NCBI RefSeq assembly: GCF_900231835.1
Contig: NZ_OCTN01000001.1
Location: 248,001-312,000 of the forward strand
Reading direction: 5' to 3'
Source of the DNA: Pontivivens marinum
GTDB taxonomy: Bacteria > Pseudomonadota > Alphaproteobacteria > Rhodobacterales > Rhodobacteraceae
DNA length: 64,000 bases
In this document: positions 26,656 to 36,660 of the stretch, in pieces
Position numbering within the stretch: the stretch's first letter is position 1
Layout of the letters: the number at the start of each line of letters is the position of its first letter
Notes under the pieces: generated by a model
Databases searched by the model: none
What the model was told of the DNA's origin: nothing
What the model saw: only the letters and a program-made list of their open reading frames with translations
Made by a program: the position numbers and the translations under genes

Positions 26656-27075
26656 ATGACCCGCTCCGCCTTGCAGCGCCCCGCGTACCTCATCCCGCCA
26701 CCCTTTGGTGGTCTGGCCCCACTTGGGCGGCTGTTCTCACGCAAATCACCGGTCAGTAAACCGCAGGATGCCGGTCACGTGATGCTGCACATGCAATTGC
26801 GCTACACGCAGTCCCCTGCCGAATTCCGGGCGGAGATGACAACGGTCGCGCAGACAGTTTCCGATGTACCCGGCTTGATTTGGAAATTATGGGCCGAAAC
26901 GGGCACAGGTCAGGCGGCCGCGACCTGCCTGTTTACCACGCGCGATTTGGCGCGGCGCTATGTTGACGCCATGCGCGTCCACGGACCAGCCGGTGATCCG
27001 CGTTATCTGGACGTGTCATTCCGGCTGATGGATGTTATCGGCGATGCGTCGCGTACAACCCGTGCTGTAGTTTAG
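26656..27075 (+). CDS. YdhR-like putative mono-oxygenase family protein
   Basis: A 139-residue protein. The first 45 residues are variable and Pro-rich; residues about 45-139 fit the YdhR ferredoxin-like fold, with MQLRYTQSPAEFRAEM, PGLIWKLWAETGTGQAA and FTTRDLARRYVDAM. The family resembles small antibiotic-biosynthesis mono-oxygenases, but its reaction is unproven. The ATG at 26656 follows AGGA; an earlier GTG at 26620 would lie inside the palindrome and is rejected. Alternatively translation begins at the Met near residue 44. Divergent from the TetR gene and probably repressed by it. Confidence 0.65.
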   Translation: MTRSALQRPAYLIPPPFGGLAPLGRLFSRKSPVSKPQDAGHVMLHMQLRYTQSPAEFRAEMTTVAQTVSDVPGLIWKLWAETGTGQAAATCLFTTRDLARRYVDAMRVHGPAGDPRYLDVSFRLMDVIGDASRTTRAVV

Positions 27076-27083
27076 CGCGACGT

Positions 27084-28865
27084 TCAAACCGCGTCGTCAA
27101 AACTGCCTGTGAATTGCAAACGAGCAAGGCGTGCATATAGCCCGCCCTGCGCAACCAGCGCGTCATGCGTGCCGATGGCTGCGATGCGCCCACCCTCCAT
27201 CACAACGATCCGATCCGCCTTTTTCACCGTCGCCAAGCGGTGCGCGATGACCAGAGTGGTGCGCCCCTCAGCCAATTCATCAACGGCCTGTTGAACGGCG
27301 CGCTCACTCTCCGCATCCAGAGCGGAGGTCGCCTCGTCCAGCAACAAAACCGGCGCGTCGCGCAGAATGGCCCGCGCAATCGCGATCCGCTGCTTTTGCC
27401 CGCCAGACAGCATCACGCCGCGTTCACCGACATAGGTATCGTAACCATCGGGCAGTGCCGTCAGGAAGTCATGGGCGGCGGCGGCACGAGCGGCCTTCTC
27501 AACCTCAAGGTCAGTCGCATCAGGACGGCCAAATCGGATATTCTCACGCGCGGAATCGGCAAAGATAACCGGCTCCTGCGGGACCAGCGCGAAACGGCTG
27601 CGCATCTGGGTGCGATCCAATGTGGCAACATCCGTGCCATCCAGAGAAACCGTGCCCGTGGCCGGATCGTAGAACCGCAACAACAACTGGAACAGGGTCG
27701 TCTTCCCAGCGCCTGACGGGCCGACAATCGCCACGGTTTCACCCGGTGCAATGTCCAATGTCACGCCGTCCAGCGCCGAAATGCTGGGCCGTGCAGGATA
27801 GCAAAACGATACATCGTGGAACGCAACAGCGCCGCGTGGGGCGGGCAATGCGGCGGGTTGCTGCGGATCGCGCACGGGGTCTTGCGCCTCCAACAACTCA
27901 ACCAGACGCTCGGTCGCACCGGCGGCCCGCATCAATTCACCCCAAATCTCGGACAATGCGCCAACAGCACCTGCCACGAGGATCGCGTAGATCAGGAATT
28001 GGAACAGTGTTCCGGGGGACATGGTTTCAGCGCGCACATCCCGCGCGCCCAGCCACAGCACCCCAACCACGCCCGCAAAGACGAGGAAGATCACGATGGC
28101 GGTCATCAGCGCCCGCACCTTGATCCGCCGCTCGGCCGAGGCAAAAGCCGCATCCGTCAGCGCGCCAAAAACAGTACGGCTGACGGCCTCATGCGTATAG
28201 GCCTGTACGGTTTGCGCGGCCATCAGCGTCTCGCTCGCCTGTGCGGAGCTATCGGCAATGCGGTCCTGATTTTCACGGCCCAGCCCGCGCAAGCGACGCC
28301 CTAGCAGAACAATCGGCAGGATCACCAGTGGCACCAGCACCAGCACGGCCACGGTCAGCTTGGGCGAGGTATATAGCATCATCACCAAGCCCCCCAGCAG
28401 CGTCAGCACATTGCGCAGGGCAACCGAAACGCTGGAGGAAATGACCGACAGGATCAGCGTCGTGTCCGTGGTTAGGCGGCTCAGCACCTCACCGGTCATC
28501 AAACGCTCGTAATAGACGGGGGACATCGCGATGGCGCGGTCATAAACCGCCTTGCGAATATCCGCGACGACACGCTCCCCGATGATCGTGACCAGCATGT
28601 AGCGGATGGCCGTTCCGATCGCCAGCAGCGCGGCGATCCCCAGCGCAGCACCGAAATAGGCATCCATCGCGCCCAGATCTTCGCCAAGGAAGTTATCAAT
28701 CACCCGCCGTCCGGCCAGCGGCAGAATCAGCGTCAGCGCCGCGGTAAAGGTCAGCGCCAGTCCGGCACCGATGATCCAGTATTTATAGGGTGCAAGGAAC
28801 GGGGCCAGACCCCGGATCGGTGACAATCGCGTCGCGCGCGCGCGATCCTCGGTGGTGTCGGCCAT
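27084..28865 (-). CDS. ABC transporter, fused permease and ATPase (MsbA/LmrA type)
   Basis: A 593-residue half-transporter. An N-terminal six-helix exporter domain (about 25-310) is followed by an ATPase domain (about 350-590) with Walker A GPSGAGKTT, Q-loop, signature LSGGQKQR, Walker B VLLLDEATSALD and the H-loop IAHRLAT. It would act as a homodimer exporting lipid, drug or another hydrophobic substrate. The start MADTTEDRAR is chosen over a Cys-rich upstream extension. A 17-bp palindrome lies 100 bases upstream. Confidence 0.92.
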   Translation of the reverse strand: MADTTEDRARATRLSPIRGLAPFLAPYKYWIIGAGLALTFTAALTLILPLAGRRVIDNFLGEDLGAMDAYFGAALGIAALLAIGTAIRYMLVTIIGERVVADIRKAVYDRAIAMSPVYYERLMTGEVLSRLTTDTTLILSVISSSVSVALRNVLTLLGGLVMMLYTSPKLTVAVLVLVPLVILPIVLLGRRLRGLGRENQDRIADSSAQASETLMAAQTVQAYTHEAVSRTVFGALTDAAFASAERRIKVRALMTAIVIFLVFAGVVGVLWLGARDVRAETMSPGTLFQFLIYAILVAGAVGALSEIWGELMRAAGATERLVELLEAQDPVRDPQQPAALPAPRGAVAFHDVSFCYPARPSISALDGVTLDIAPGETVAIVGPSGAGKTTLFQLLLRFYDPATGTVSLDGTDVATLDRTQMRSRFALVPQEPVIFADSARENIRFGRPDATDLEVEKAARAAAAHDFLTALPDGYDTYVGERGVMLSGGQKQRIAIARAILRDAPVLLLDEATSALDAESERAVQQAVDELAEGRTTLVIAHRLATVKKADRIVVMEGGRIAAIGTHDALVAQGGLYARLARLQFTGSFDDAV

Positions 28866-28964
28866 CTGCACACTTTCAGTAAATTTCGTATAGGGATGTA
28901 ACAATCCCGTGGGCCCGCCGCAACCAGCCCGCATGTGATCGAATAGCAGAGGGATGGTGGCACG

Positions 28965-28981
28965 CTAAATGTGACATTTAG
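28965..28981. promoter_or_regulatory. 17-bp palindrome upstream of the ABC exporter
   Basis: CTAAATGT-G-ACATTTAG is a perfect 8-bp inverted repeat with a single central base. It lies in the 132-base gap between dnaX and the ABC exporter. The one-base centre makes it a better DNA-binding site than a hairpin terminator. Confidence 0.45.
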
Positions 28982-28997
28982 GCCCAATCACCGCCGA

Positions 28998-30767
28998 TCA
29001 GTCGAACGGATCGAAGGGCGCCCAATCATCATCGACATCATCCGGATCAATCGGAACCAGATCCTCGTTAATGTCTTCCTCGGGCTGCGGCACATGGATG
29101 CGGATCAATTGCGACTGGGGAAATGCCTCCATCGCAGCCTGAACCAGCGGGTGCTGACGGGCCTTCGTCTCCATCGTGTCGGCAAGGGCGCTGTTCACCT
29201 CGGCCAGCGTTTCCGCGCCACCCTCGGATACCACGGTGACGGCCCAGCGGGTGCCGGTCCACGATGCCAAACGTTGTGACAGGGTCGCGGCCAGTTGTGG
29301 CGGCGCGTCATCCGTGGGCTGAAACTCGATCCGGCCGGGACTGTATTTCGCCAGCCTGACGTAACGCTCAACCTGTACCAGCAATTGCATGTCCCGCTGC
29401 TTACGGATCAGGGCGACGACATCCTCGAACATCGCATAACGGGCGAGCGGGTTTTCCTCCGGCTCTGCCAAGGCGACGGCCTGCGCGACCGAGCGTAATA
29501 TCGGTGTACCACCCAATGCGGCGCGGGCTGTAATGCTGCCACCGGTATTGCTAGCGTTATTGGCACCACCACCTGCGGCAGGCGCACCGCGACCGGCGGC
29601 ATTCACTGCGCCGCCATCTTGCAGCTTACGCACCAGCTCATCAGGGCTGGGCAGATCGGCCACATGGGTCAGGCGGATGATCGCCATTTCAGCCGCCATC
29701 ATCGCGTTGGGGGCGGCGGCGACCTCCTCCAATGCCTTGATCAACATCTGCCATGACCGCGACAGCGCACGCATCGGCAGCTTTTCCGCCATATCCAAGC
29801 CGCGACTGCGTTCATCCGGCGAAACGGTGGGATCATCCGCCGCCTCGGGTGAGATTTTGACGACGCTGATCCAATGCGTGACCTCGGCCAAATCGCGGAT
29901 CACGGCCAGCGGGTCCACGCCCGCGGCATATTGCGAGGACAGTTCCGCCAGCGCGCTGGCCGCATCGCCGCGCATAATCATGTCGAACAGGTCCAGCACC
30001 CTGCCCCGATCGGCCAGACCAAGCATGGCGCGCACCTGATCGGCGGTGGTTTCCCCCGCCCCATGCGCAATCGCCTGATCCAGCAGGGACAGCGCGTCGC
30101 GCATCGACCCCTCCGCAGCGCGGGTGATGAGGGCCAGCGCATCCTCGGCGACCTGCGCACCCTCCTTACCGGCGATTTCCGCCAGATAGGACATGGTCTG
30201 CTCAGGCTCCATCCGGCGCAAATCGAACCGCTGACAGCGGCTGAGCACGGTGACGGGCACCTTGCGAATTTCGGTGGTGGCAAAGATGAATTTCACATGC
30301 TCCGGCGGTTCCTCAAGCGTTTTGAGCAACGCATTGAACGCCGAGGTGCTGAGCATGTGCACCTCATCAATAATATAGACTTTGTAACGGGCCGAGGCCG
30401 CGCGGTAGCGGACGGAATCGATAATCTCGCGAATATCGCCAACGCCGGTGCGCGATGCGGCGTCCATCTCCATCACGTCAACGTGCCGCCCCTCGGCAAT
30501 CGCAACGCAGGGTTCGCATTTACCGCAAGGTTCCGTGGTCGGCCCGCCCTGACCGTCGGTTCCGATGCAGTTCAGCCCCTTGGCAATGATCCGCGCAGTG
30601 GTGGTTTTACCCGTGCCGCGAATGCCGGTCATCAGAAATGCGTGGGCGATGCGGTCCGCCTCGAACGCATTTTTGAGCGTGCGCACCATCGCATCCTGAC
30701 CGATCAAATCGGCAAAGGTTTCCGGGCGATATTTACGCGCCAGTACCTGATAGGTGGAATCGCTCAT
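28998..30767 (-). CDS. dnaX: DNA polymerase III subunits tau/gamma
   Basis: A 589-residue clamp-loader ATPase. P-loop GIRGTGKT at residues 48-55, a four-cysteine zinc module (Cys67, Cys81, Cys84, Cys87), Walker B IIDEVHML, and the sensor I segment FIFATTEIRKVPVTVLSRCQ. The C-terminal region (from about 390) holds a Gly/Ala/Asn-rich linker and a tau-like acidic tail. No A-rich slippery site was noticed, so a programmed frameshift to make gamma is not supported. It loads the sliding clamp and couples the replicase to the helicase. Confidence 0.96.
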   Translation of the reverse strand: MSDSTYQVLARKYRPETFADLIGQDAMVRTLKNAFEADRIAHAFLMTGIRGTGKTTTARIIAKGLNCIGTDGQGGPTTEPCGKCEPCVAIAEGRHVDVMEMDAASRTGVGDIREIIDSVRYRAASARYKVYIIDEVHMLSTSAFNALLKTLEEPPEHVKFIFATTEIRKVPVTVLSRCQRFDLRRMEPEQTMSYLAEIAGKEGAQVAEDALALITRAAEGSMRDALSLLDQAIAHGAGETTADQVRAMLGLADRGRVLDLFDMIMRGDAASALAELSSQYAAGVDPLAVIRDLAEVTHWISVVKISPEAADDPTVSPDERSRGLDMAEKLPMRALSRSWQMLIKALEEVAAAPNAMMAAEMAIIRLTHVADLPSPDELVRKLQDGGAVNAAGRGAPAAGGGANNASNTGGSITARAALGGTPILRSVAQAVALAEPEENPLARYAMFEDVVALIRKQRDMQLLVQVERYVRLAKYSPGRIEFQPTDDAPPQLAATLSQRLASWTGTRWAVTVVSEGGAETLAEVNSALADTMETKARQHPLVQAAMEAFPQSQLIRIHVPQPEEDINEDLVPIDPDDVDDDWAPFDPFD

Positions 30768-30855
30768 GGGGCCTCCGAATACAATCGGCGCAGCCTAAGC
30801 CGCCCACGCGGATCGGGCAACACGGGGCGGGCGCTCAATCGACATCAGACCGGTT

Positions 30856-31128
30856 TCAGTTCTCGTTTATATCCCGATTCCAAATCCGAACCTGCCCCCG
30901 CCGCACGCCCAGCCAGCGGCGCATGATCAGCCATGCGACAAAGGAAAGCACGCCAAAGAGCAGCAAAGTCAGCGGGATTGACGCGCCCAGCGGCAGGCCA
31001 ATCGCCATCAGAATACCAACAGTGATCGCCCCGAGCGCAAAGCCCAACAGGATGGGTTCCGGCAACAGCGCCGTTAAAATCAGCAGGCCAACGCCGCCAA
31101 CCAACCAAACCCACCAGATGCTCAACAT
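30856..31128 (-). CDS. NfeD family membrane protein
   Basis: A 90-residue short protein with two to three hydrophobic segments (WWVWLVGGVGLLIL; LLGFALGAITVGILMAIGLP; LTLLLFGVLSFVAWLIM). It overlaps by one base the SPFH gene upstream, the classic stomatin-NfeD pairing. The short form lacks the serine protease part and seems to end before a full OB-fold domain. It probably assists the SPFH protein in membrane microdomains. Confidence 0.82.
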   Translation of the reverse strand: MLSIWWVWLVGGVGLLILTALLPEPILLGFALGAITVGILMAIGLPLGASIPLTLLLFGVLSFVAWLIMRRWLGVRRGQVRIWNRDINEN

Positions 31129-32009
31129 CAGCGGCGTCCCTTGAGCAGCGAGAACGCATCGCCAAATGCCTCAACCGCGCTGGCGGGAAGGACGATGGTC
31201 TGGTTGCCCTCACCCTGACCGACAGCGGCCAGTGCCTCGACCTGTTTCAGCGCGACCTGATATTGCGCTGCCTCCAGCCCGTGCTGCGCAATCGCGCCGG
31301 CAACAACCTGCGTGGCATATGCCTCGGCATCGGCGCCGATGCGACGGGCCTTTGCGGCCTGCTCAGCGGCGTAGAGGTCCGCATCTGCGGCAAGCTCAAC
31401 CGAGCGGCGGCGACCCTCGGCCTCCGTCACCTGCGCACGACGGGCGCGTTCGGCGTTGAGCTGTTGCAGCATCGCGGCGCGTGTCGCCTCATCCAGATCA
31501 ACGTCGAGGATTTCGGCGCGCGTCACCTCGATCCCCCAATCATCGACCACGGCCTCCACCGCTGTTTTCACCTTTGAAATCAGGGTGGAGCGGTTGGATT
31601 GCACGGCGTCCAGCTCAATCGCGCCGATCTCGGACCGCACAATACCGGCGACCGTTGTGGCAATTGCGGCGTCAACGTCACGGATACGGTAAACCGTCTT
31701 TTCCGGCTCGATAATACGGTAGAACACGCTGGTTTCGACCTTGAGCAGCACGTTATCCGCCGTGATCGCATCCTGCGACGCGGTGGGCAACTGACGCTCA
31801 AGGATCGAGATCCGATGCTTCACACGGTCCAGAAACGGCACGATCAGGTTGATACCGGGGCCAAGCACCTTTTGCAGGCGGCCAAGGCGCTCAACAACGT
31901 ATTTCTCGGATTGCGGAACGATCCGCACGCCCAGAAACAGCAGGATAATAACCAGTCCGGCCAGCGCCAGAACTGCGATATTACCACCTGTCAGTTGCTC
32001 GATATCCAT
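31128..32009 (-). CDS. SPFH/stomatin-like (band 7) protein
   Basis: A 293-residue protein with an N-terminal membrane segment (about 10-30), then the band 7 domain: VPQSEKYVVERLGRLQKVL, DAITADNVLLKVE, and a C-terminal alanine/glutamate coiled-coil region with AKARRIGADAEAYA. It likely forms large membrane-attached oligomers; the family is linked to protein quality control, like HflK/C and QmcA. The start MDIEQLTGG has GGAG 7 bases upstream. Followed by nfeD. Confidence 0.93.
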   Translation of the reverse strand: MDIEQLTGGNIAVLALAGLVIILLFLGVRIVPQSEKYVVERLGRLQKVLGPGINLIVPFLDRVKHRISILERQLPTASQDAITADNVLLKVETSVFYRIIEPEKTVYRIRDVDAAIATTVAGIVRSEIGAIELDAVQSNRSTLISKVKTAVEAVVDDWGIEVTRAEILDVDLDEATRAAMLQQLNAERARRAQVTEAEGRRRSVELAADADLYAAEQAAKARRIGADAEAYATQVVAGAIAQHGLEAAQYQVALKQVEALAAVGQGEGNQTIVLPASAVEAFGDAFSLLKGRR

Positions 32010-32037
32010 GGAAACTCCGTTTATTATCAAGTGCGTA

Positions 32038-32946
32038 TCACGCCTTACCAGCGGCAATACGGGCGCGATGCGCGATGTATAATGTGGACGCGATGATTAG
32101 CGTCGCACCCGCGGCAGTGTATGTATCAATTACCTCACCAAACATGAAATATCCGGCCCCGCCAATCAAAACCAACCGCAGATAGGTGATCGGGGCCAGC
32201 AGACCTGCATCCGCATAGCGATAGGCCTGAATATCCCCAACATTTCGCGCAGCACCGCAAATGACCAGAATTGCCGCACCGATCCAGACGGAGGTTGTCT
32301 CAGGTATTTTCCACACTGGCAGGGCCAGCGGCAGGCTGATCACCAATGTCACCACGACCGAGGAGGCAAATGCCGATAGCGGACCATCCGCGCGGGCGAC
32401 GCGGCGGCTCATCGACAGAGCGCATGCGAATAGCAGCGAGGAGGTCAGTGCGGTTAGCATCGCGGGCTCCAAGCTGTTGATTCCCGGCCTTAAAATAACC
32501 AAAGCACCCAGAAATCCGGCGATGACAGCACCCCAGCGGCGGGGGCCGACACGTTCGCCCTGAAACACCGCAGCAAGGATCGTGGCAAATATCGGAGCCG
32601 TGAAAAACAGCACGGTTGAGGTCGCCAGCGGCAGGTTGGCAATCGTATAGAACCCCATATGCGTCGAAACGCCGATCAGTGCGCCACGGACCAAGTGATC
32701 GCGGGGCGAGGTAAACCGCAGTTTTCGCCAGATCAGCGGCAATAATGCGAGCAGTATCAATGTTGTAACGCCAGCACGCAGGGTCACCACCATGCGGCTA
32801 TCCAGATCATCGGCAACGAAGCGCACAGCGACCGACATAGCCGATGCGGTCACGACCGAGAAGAACATCCACGCCAACCCACGGGCATTGTCATTGGCGA
32901 TTTGGTTAGGCTGCGGTAGCGACGCGCCGGGGGGGGATTGCTGCAC
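32038..32946 (-). CDS. DMT family (EamA) transporter
   Basis: A 302-residue inner-membrane protein with about ten hydrophobic segments in two EamA repeats. Repeat 1 has TSTVLFFTAPIFATILAAVF and repeat 2 YRYADAGLLAPITYLRLV, the usual family landmarks. Family members export metabolites or riboflavin-type compounds; substrate unknown. It is 28 bases upstream of the SPFH gene on the same strand and could share a transcript. A three-fold 11-bp repeat lies 44 bases before its start. Confidence 0.85.
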   Translation of the reverse strand: MQQSPPGASLPQPNQIANDNARGLAWMFFSVVTASAMSVAVRFVADDLDSRMVVTLRAGVTTLILLALLPLIWRKLRFTSPRDHLVRGALIGVSTHMGFYTIANLPLATSTVLFFTAPIFATILAAVFQGERVGPRRWGAVIAGFLGALVILRPGINSLEPAMLTALTSSLLFACALSMSRRVARADGPLSAFASSVVVTLVISLPLALPVWKIPETTSVWIGAAILVICGAARNVGDIQAYRYADAGLLAPITYLRLVLIGGAGYFMFGEVIDTYTAAGATLIIASTLYIAHRARIAAGKA

Positions 32947-32989
32947 TGGAACTGCCCTTTATCAGGCCCGAAAGGGACCAAAAACATGG

Positions 32990-33022
32990 GGCTGCTTTGT
33001 GGCTGCTTTCCGGCTGCTCTGC
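32990..33022. repeat. Three tandem 11-bp imperfect repeats
   Basis: Units GGCTGCTTTGT, GGCTGCTTTCC and GGCTGCTCTGC follow one another without gap in the 205-base space between the DMT transporter start and the metG end. The period is about one helical turn. Confidence 0.5.
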
Positions 33023-33111
33023 GTCTGGCACATTTCTGGCCGCGCTCGTGCAGTGTTATCCGCCATGGCGGGGTCTGTCAGTGGCAGAATTGTGCCGCTA
33101 CAAAGCGGCCA

Positions 33112-33132
33112 CCGCCCCGATTTCGGGGGCGG
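33112..33132 (-). terminator. Hairpin after metG
   Basis: Stem CCGCCCC/GGGGCGG around a 7-base loop, 20 bases downstream of the metG stop. No T-run on the minus strand. Confidence 0.5.
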
Positions 33133-33151
33133 CGGGATTTCATCGTGTAGG

Positions 33152-34816
33152 TCAGCGGCCCTGAAAACGTTCCTGCCAATCCTCGCGCTGTTCATCCGTA
33201 ATCTTGGCGAACAGGTTTTCGGGAACGGTGAATGCATGGCCGGGTTTCAGGGTATCCAGCGCGGCGGCGACATCCTCGGGCCAGTCCAGATTTGTATTCA
33301 GCGATGTGGCCAACATGGCGCTAGCATCGGGGATGAACGGCACGGACAGCGCGGCGTAGAAGCGGCACAGGTTCAGTGCCAGACGGATGATGCCGGCGGC
33401 CTGTTCGGGGTCCTGCTTGAACACGGCCCACGGGGCGGCCTCCTGCAAGTATTCATTGCCGGCGACCCAGATGGAGCGCAGCTCGGCTGTTGCCTTGCGG
33501 AACTCCATCGCCTGCATATGGCCCTCATACAGGGTGACGCGGCGGGTCAGTTCCTCAACCAATGCTTGCTCGGTCTCGCCGAGGGGGCCGTCGGGGACCT
33601 CCTCACCGAATTTGGAGCGGCAGAATTTGGTGACGCGGGACACGAAGTTGCCCAGCACGTCGGCCAGATCCTTGTTACAGCCCGCCTGGAAGTTCTCCCA
33701 TGTGAACTGGCTGTCGGAGGTTTCCGGCACGTTGCTCATCAACCACCAGCGCCAATAATCCGATGGCAGCACGCTGAGCGCCTGATCCATGAACACACCG
33801 CGCCCGCGTGAGGTCGAGAATTGCCCGCCCTCGTAGTTCAGGTAGTTAAAGGATTTGATATAATCCACCAGTTTCCATGGCTCACCCGATCCGATGATCG
33901 TGGCGGGGAAGCTGAGGGTGTGGAACGGGACGTTATCCTTGCCCATGAACTGCACATAGGTCACGTCATCCGCGCCCTTGTCGGTGCGCCACCAACGCTC
34001 CCAATCGTCGAATTTCTCGGCCGTGGCGGCGATATAGGCGATGGGGGCGTCGAACCAGACGTAGAACACCTTACCCGGCAAATCGGGAACCGGAACGCCC
34101 CAATCCAGATCGCGGGTGATGCCACGATCCTGCAAGCCGTCGCCGTCGTTCAGCCACTTTTTCGCAATCGAGGTGGTCAGCAGGGGCCAGTCATGCTTGC
34201 CCTCGATCCAGTCGGATAGCTCGGAGCGCAATTGCGATTGTTTCAGGTGCAGGTGCGTGGTCGCGCGGACCTCCAGATCGGTCGCGCCGGAAATGGTGGA
34301 GCGGGGGTTGATCAGATCGGTCGGGTCCAGCTGCTTGGTACAATTATCACATTGATCGCCGCGTGCGCTGTCGAAACCGCAATTGGGGCACGTCCCCTCA
34401 ACATAGCGATCCGGCAGGAAGCGGCCATCTGTGACGGAGTAAATCTGATGCTCCTCGACCTCGGCGATCAGGCCCTGCTTGGCCAATTGCGCGGCGAAAT
34501 GCTGCGTCAACTCGTGGTTCTGCGGCGAGGAGGACCGCCCGAAATGGTCGAAATTCATGCGGAATCCATCGGCCAGACCGGCCTGAACATCATGCATTTC
34601 GGCGCAATATTCCGCGACCGGCTTTTGCGCCTTTTGCGCGGCCAGTTCAGCAGGTGAGCCATGCTCATCCGTGGCGCAAATGTGCATGACCTCATGGCCA
34701 CGCCCGCGCAGATAGCGCGCATAAACGTCCGAGGGCAGTTGGCTGCCCACCAGATTGCCCAGATGCTTGATACCGTTGATATACGGAATAGCGGATGTGA
34801 CGAGATAACGGGCCAT
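33152..34816 (-). CDS. metG: Methionyl-tRNA synthetase
   Basis: A 554-residue class I synthetase. [14 protein letters not shown] contains the HIGH-type site (HLGN at 18-21); a four-cysteine zinc knuckle lies at Cys143, Cys146, Cys156 and Cys159; the KMSKS equivalent is FSTSRG. The anticodon-binding helix bundle follows to the end. There is no C-terminal tRNA-binding EMAP-like domain, so it is the short type. It charges tRNA-Met for initiation and elongation. Confidence 0.97.
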   Translation of the reverse strand: MARYLVTSAIPYINGIKHLGNLVGSQLPSDVYARYLRGRGHEVMHICATDEHGSPAELAAQKAQKPVAEYCAEMHDVQAGLADGFRMNFDHFGRSSSPQNHELTQHFAAQLAKQGLIAEVEEHQIYSVTDGRFLPDRYVEGTCPNCGFDSARGDQCDNCTKQLDPTDLINPRSTISGATDLEVRATTHLHLKQSQLRSELSDWIEGKHDWPLLTTSIAKKWLNDGDGLQDRGITRDLDWGVPVPDLPGKVFYVWFDAPIAYIAATAEKFDDWERWWRTDKGADDVTYVQFMGKDNVPFHTLSFPATIIGSGEPWKLVDYIKSFNYLNYEGGQFSTSRGRGVFMDQALSVLPSDYWRWWLMSNVPETSDSQFTWENFQAGCNKDLADVLGNFVSRVTKFCRSKFGEEVPDGPLGETEQALVEELTRRVTLYEGHMQAMEFRKATAELRSIWVAGNEYLQEAAPWAVFKQDPEQAAGIIRLALNLCRFYAALSVPFIPDASAMLATSLNTNLDWPEDVAAALDTLKPGHAFTVPENLFAKITDEQREDWQERFQGR

Positions 34817-34918
34817 AGGGGTTCCTCATGTCGGTCGGCGCGTCTTTAGCTGATTGCGACGCGCTTCGCCAGTGGGGGTGCTATTGGGGAGTTGGTAAAA
34901 ACTGTCGGCGGGGGCGCA

Positions 34919-35593
34919 TCACAGCGACAGCACCTGTCGGGCAAAGGGCACCGTCACGCGCCGCTGTTCGGCCAGTGCCTGCCGGTCCAGTTCCGCCAAT
35001 GCATCCGCGATGGAGGCCAGCGACCGGTCCAGCCGCAGCGCAAGGAACGGAGGCAGCCTTGGGTCCAGATCCAACTGCCGGTCCGTCGCAATTTTCACGA
35101 TGACCGCGTGGATCAGCGCATCATCAGGCGCGCCCAATGTGGCGATGCCCGCCGCCTGTAGGCGTGAGGCAAGGTCAGGCGTGGTCAGCCGCCAACGGGA
35201 CGGGGCGTTTTTGCCGGTCACCAGCAATTTGCCCCCTGCCCCTGCCAGCATGTTGTGCAGGTGGAACAGGGCTGCCTCCGCCGGACGCGGGTTGGCCATG
35301 GCAGCGAGGTGATCGACATCCTCCACCGCGACGGCGCCTGCATCGACCATACCAGGTAAGTCGGCATCGGTCAGGTCCACAGCGTTTACCACAACACCGC
35401 CGGTGCCCGCGGCCCACACATGGGCCAGATGGGTTTTGCCACTGCCGCCCGCGCCGGTCAGCGCCAGCTTGCCCGCTGGCCAGTCGTGCCATGCCTCGAC
35501 CATCGCCAATGCCTCGGCATTCGAGGCGGAGACGAAGAAGGCTTCACGGTCCAACGCAGCGCGGTGGGGTAGATCGAGGGGAATTTGGCTCAT
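34919..35593 (-). CDS. hdaA: HdaA-like DnaA paralogue, regulator of replication initiation
   Basis: A 224-residue DnaA-related AAA protein without the DnaA DNA-binding domain. P-loop GAGGSGKT at residues 47-54 and a Walker B-like AVAVEDVDHL around 90. The start IPLDLPHRA matches the short clamp-binding motif expected for Hda (QxPLxL type), so it can dock on the sliding clamp and stimulate ATP hydrolysis by DnaA after initiation. The gene overlaps the upstream AI-2E-type transporter by ATGA, a pairing common in alphaproteobacteria. Confidence 0.85.
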   Translation of the reverse strand: MSQIPLDLPHRAALDREAFFVSASNAEALAMVEAWHDWPAGKLALTGAGGSGKTHLAHVWAAGTGGVVVNAVDLTDADLPGMVDAGAVAVEDVDHLAAMANPRPAEAALFHLHNMLAGAGGKLLVTGKNAPSRWRLTTPDLASRLQAAGIATLGAPDDALIHAVIVKIATDRQLDLDPRLPPFLALRLDRSLASIADALAELDRQALAEQRRVTVPFARQVLSL

Positions 35594-36660
35594 CCCGCGC
35601 CGTCCTGATCCTCCGGACCACGATAGAGCCGACCCTCCATGTATTTATCGATCGCAAAGCGGGCCAGCACGCCGATCACCGCTGCCACCGGAACCGCAAT
35701 CAGCAGGCCGGTAAAGCCCATGATCGCCCCGAATGCCGACAGCGCGAACATCAACCACACCGGATGCAGGCCGACGGAACCGCCTACCAGTTTGGGTGTC
35801 AGCACGTTGCCCTCAACCGCCTGTCCCACCACAAAGATCGCAGCGACCGCTGCGATCCACAGCGGCTGGTCCCAGAACTGGAACAGCGCCACACCAATGC
35901 TGAGCGCGCCGCCCATGATCGAGCCGACAAAGGGGATAAAGCTGACCAAGCCTGCAAACAGCCCGATCACCAGCCCGAATTGCAGGCCGATCAATGTCAG
36001 CGCCATGGCATAGAACCCGCCCAGAATCAGGCAGACCGTTAGCTGCCCCCGCACGAAACCCGCCAGCACGCTGTCCACACGACAGGCCAGATCGCGGATC
36101 GTTTTGCGATGTTCGCGGGGCAGCCAGCCGTCAATCTTGGCCACCATGCGGTCCCAGTCCATCAGCATATAGAAGGCAACGACCGGAGCGACGACCAGCA
36201 CCAGCACGAAATCCAGCACCGCGATGCCCGATGCGAGGATCGAGTTTGCAATGTCGGGAATGCGTGATCGGATCGCCTCGGTTGTGGTGTCGATAGCATC
36301 GCGCAGGACGCTGCCCTCAACCAGCAATTCGGGGAATCGCTCCTGCAAAAATGATTGCAAAGTATCCGCATATCCGGGCGCGGCGGCGATCAGGGATTGG
36401 GTTTGGTCGATGGCCACAGGGATCAGGATGACCAGCACCAGTATCGCCCCCAGCAGCACGCCAATCGTGATGACGACCGTTGCCAGAACACGCGAAAAGC
36501 CCAACCGTTCCAGCCGATCCGCCACCGGGTCGAGGAAATAGGCGATGGTCATTCCCACAAGAAATGGCAGCAAAGTGTCCCCGACAACCCACAGGAAGCC
36601 GATGAAGATCGCAGCACCGACCCCCCAATAGCGTAGCTGTTCGCCTCTGCTCAGCGCCAT
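35590..36660 (-). CDS. AI-2E family (PerM-type) transporter
   Basis: A 356-residue inner-membrane protein with about eight hydrophobic segments: FIGFLWVVGDTLLPFLVGM early, ILVLVILIPVAI, then a soluble loop (about 85-140) and a C-terminal cluster with FVGSIMGGALSIGVALFQF. Family members are proposed carriers, some being Na+/H+ antiporters or autoinducer-2 exporters; the substrate is unknown. Co-translated with hdaA. Confidence 0.85.
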   Translation of the reverse strand: MALSRGEQLRYWGVGAAIFIGFLWVVGDTLLPFLVGMTIAYFLDPVADRLERLGFSRVLATVVITIGVLLGAILVLVILIPVAIDQTQSLIAAAPGYADTLQSFLQERFPELLVEGSVLRDAIDTTTEAIRSRIPDIANSILASGIAVLDFVLVLVVAPVVAFYMLMDWDRMVAKIDGWLPREHRKTIRDLACRVDSVLAGFVRGQLTVCLILGGFYAMALTLIGLQFGLVIGLFAGLVSFIPFVGSIMGGALSIGVALFQFWDQPLWIAAVAAIFVVGQAVEGNVLTPKLVGGSVGLHPVWLMFALSAFGAIMGFTGLLIAVPVAAVIGVLARFAIDKYMEGRLYRGPEDQDGAG

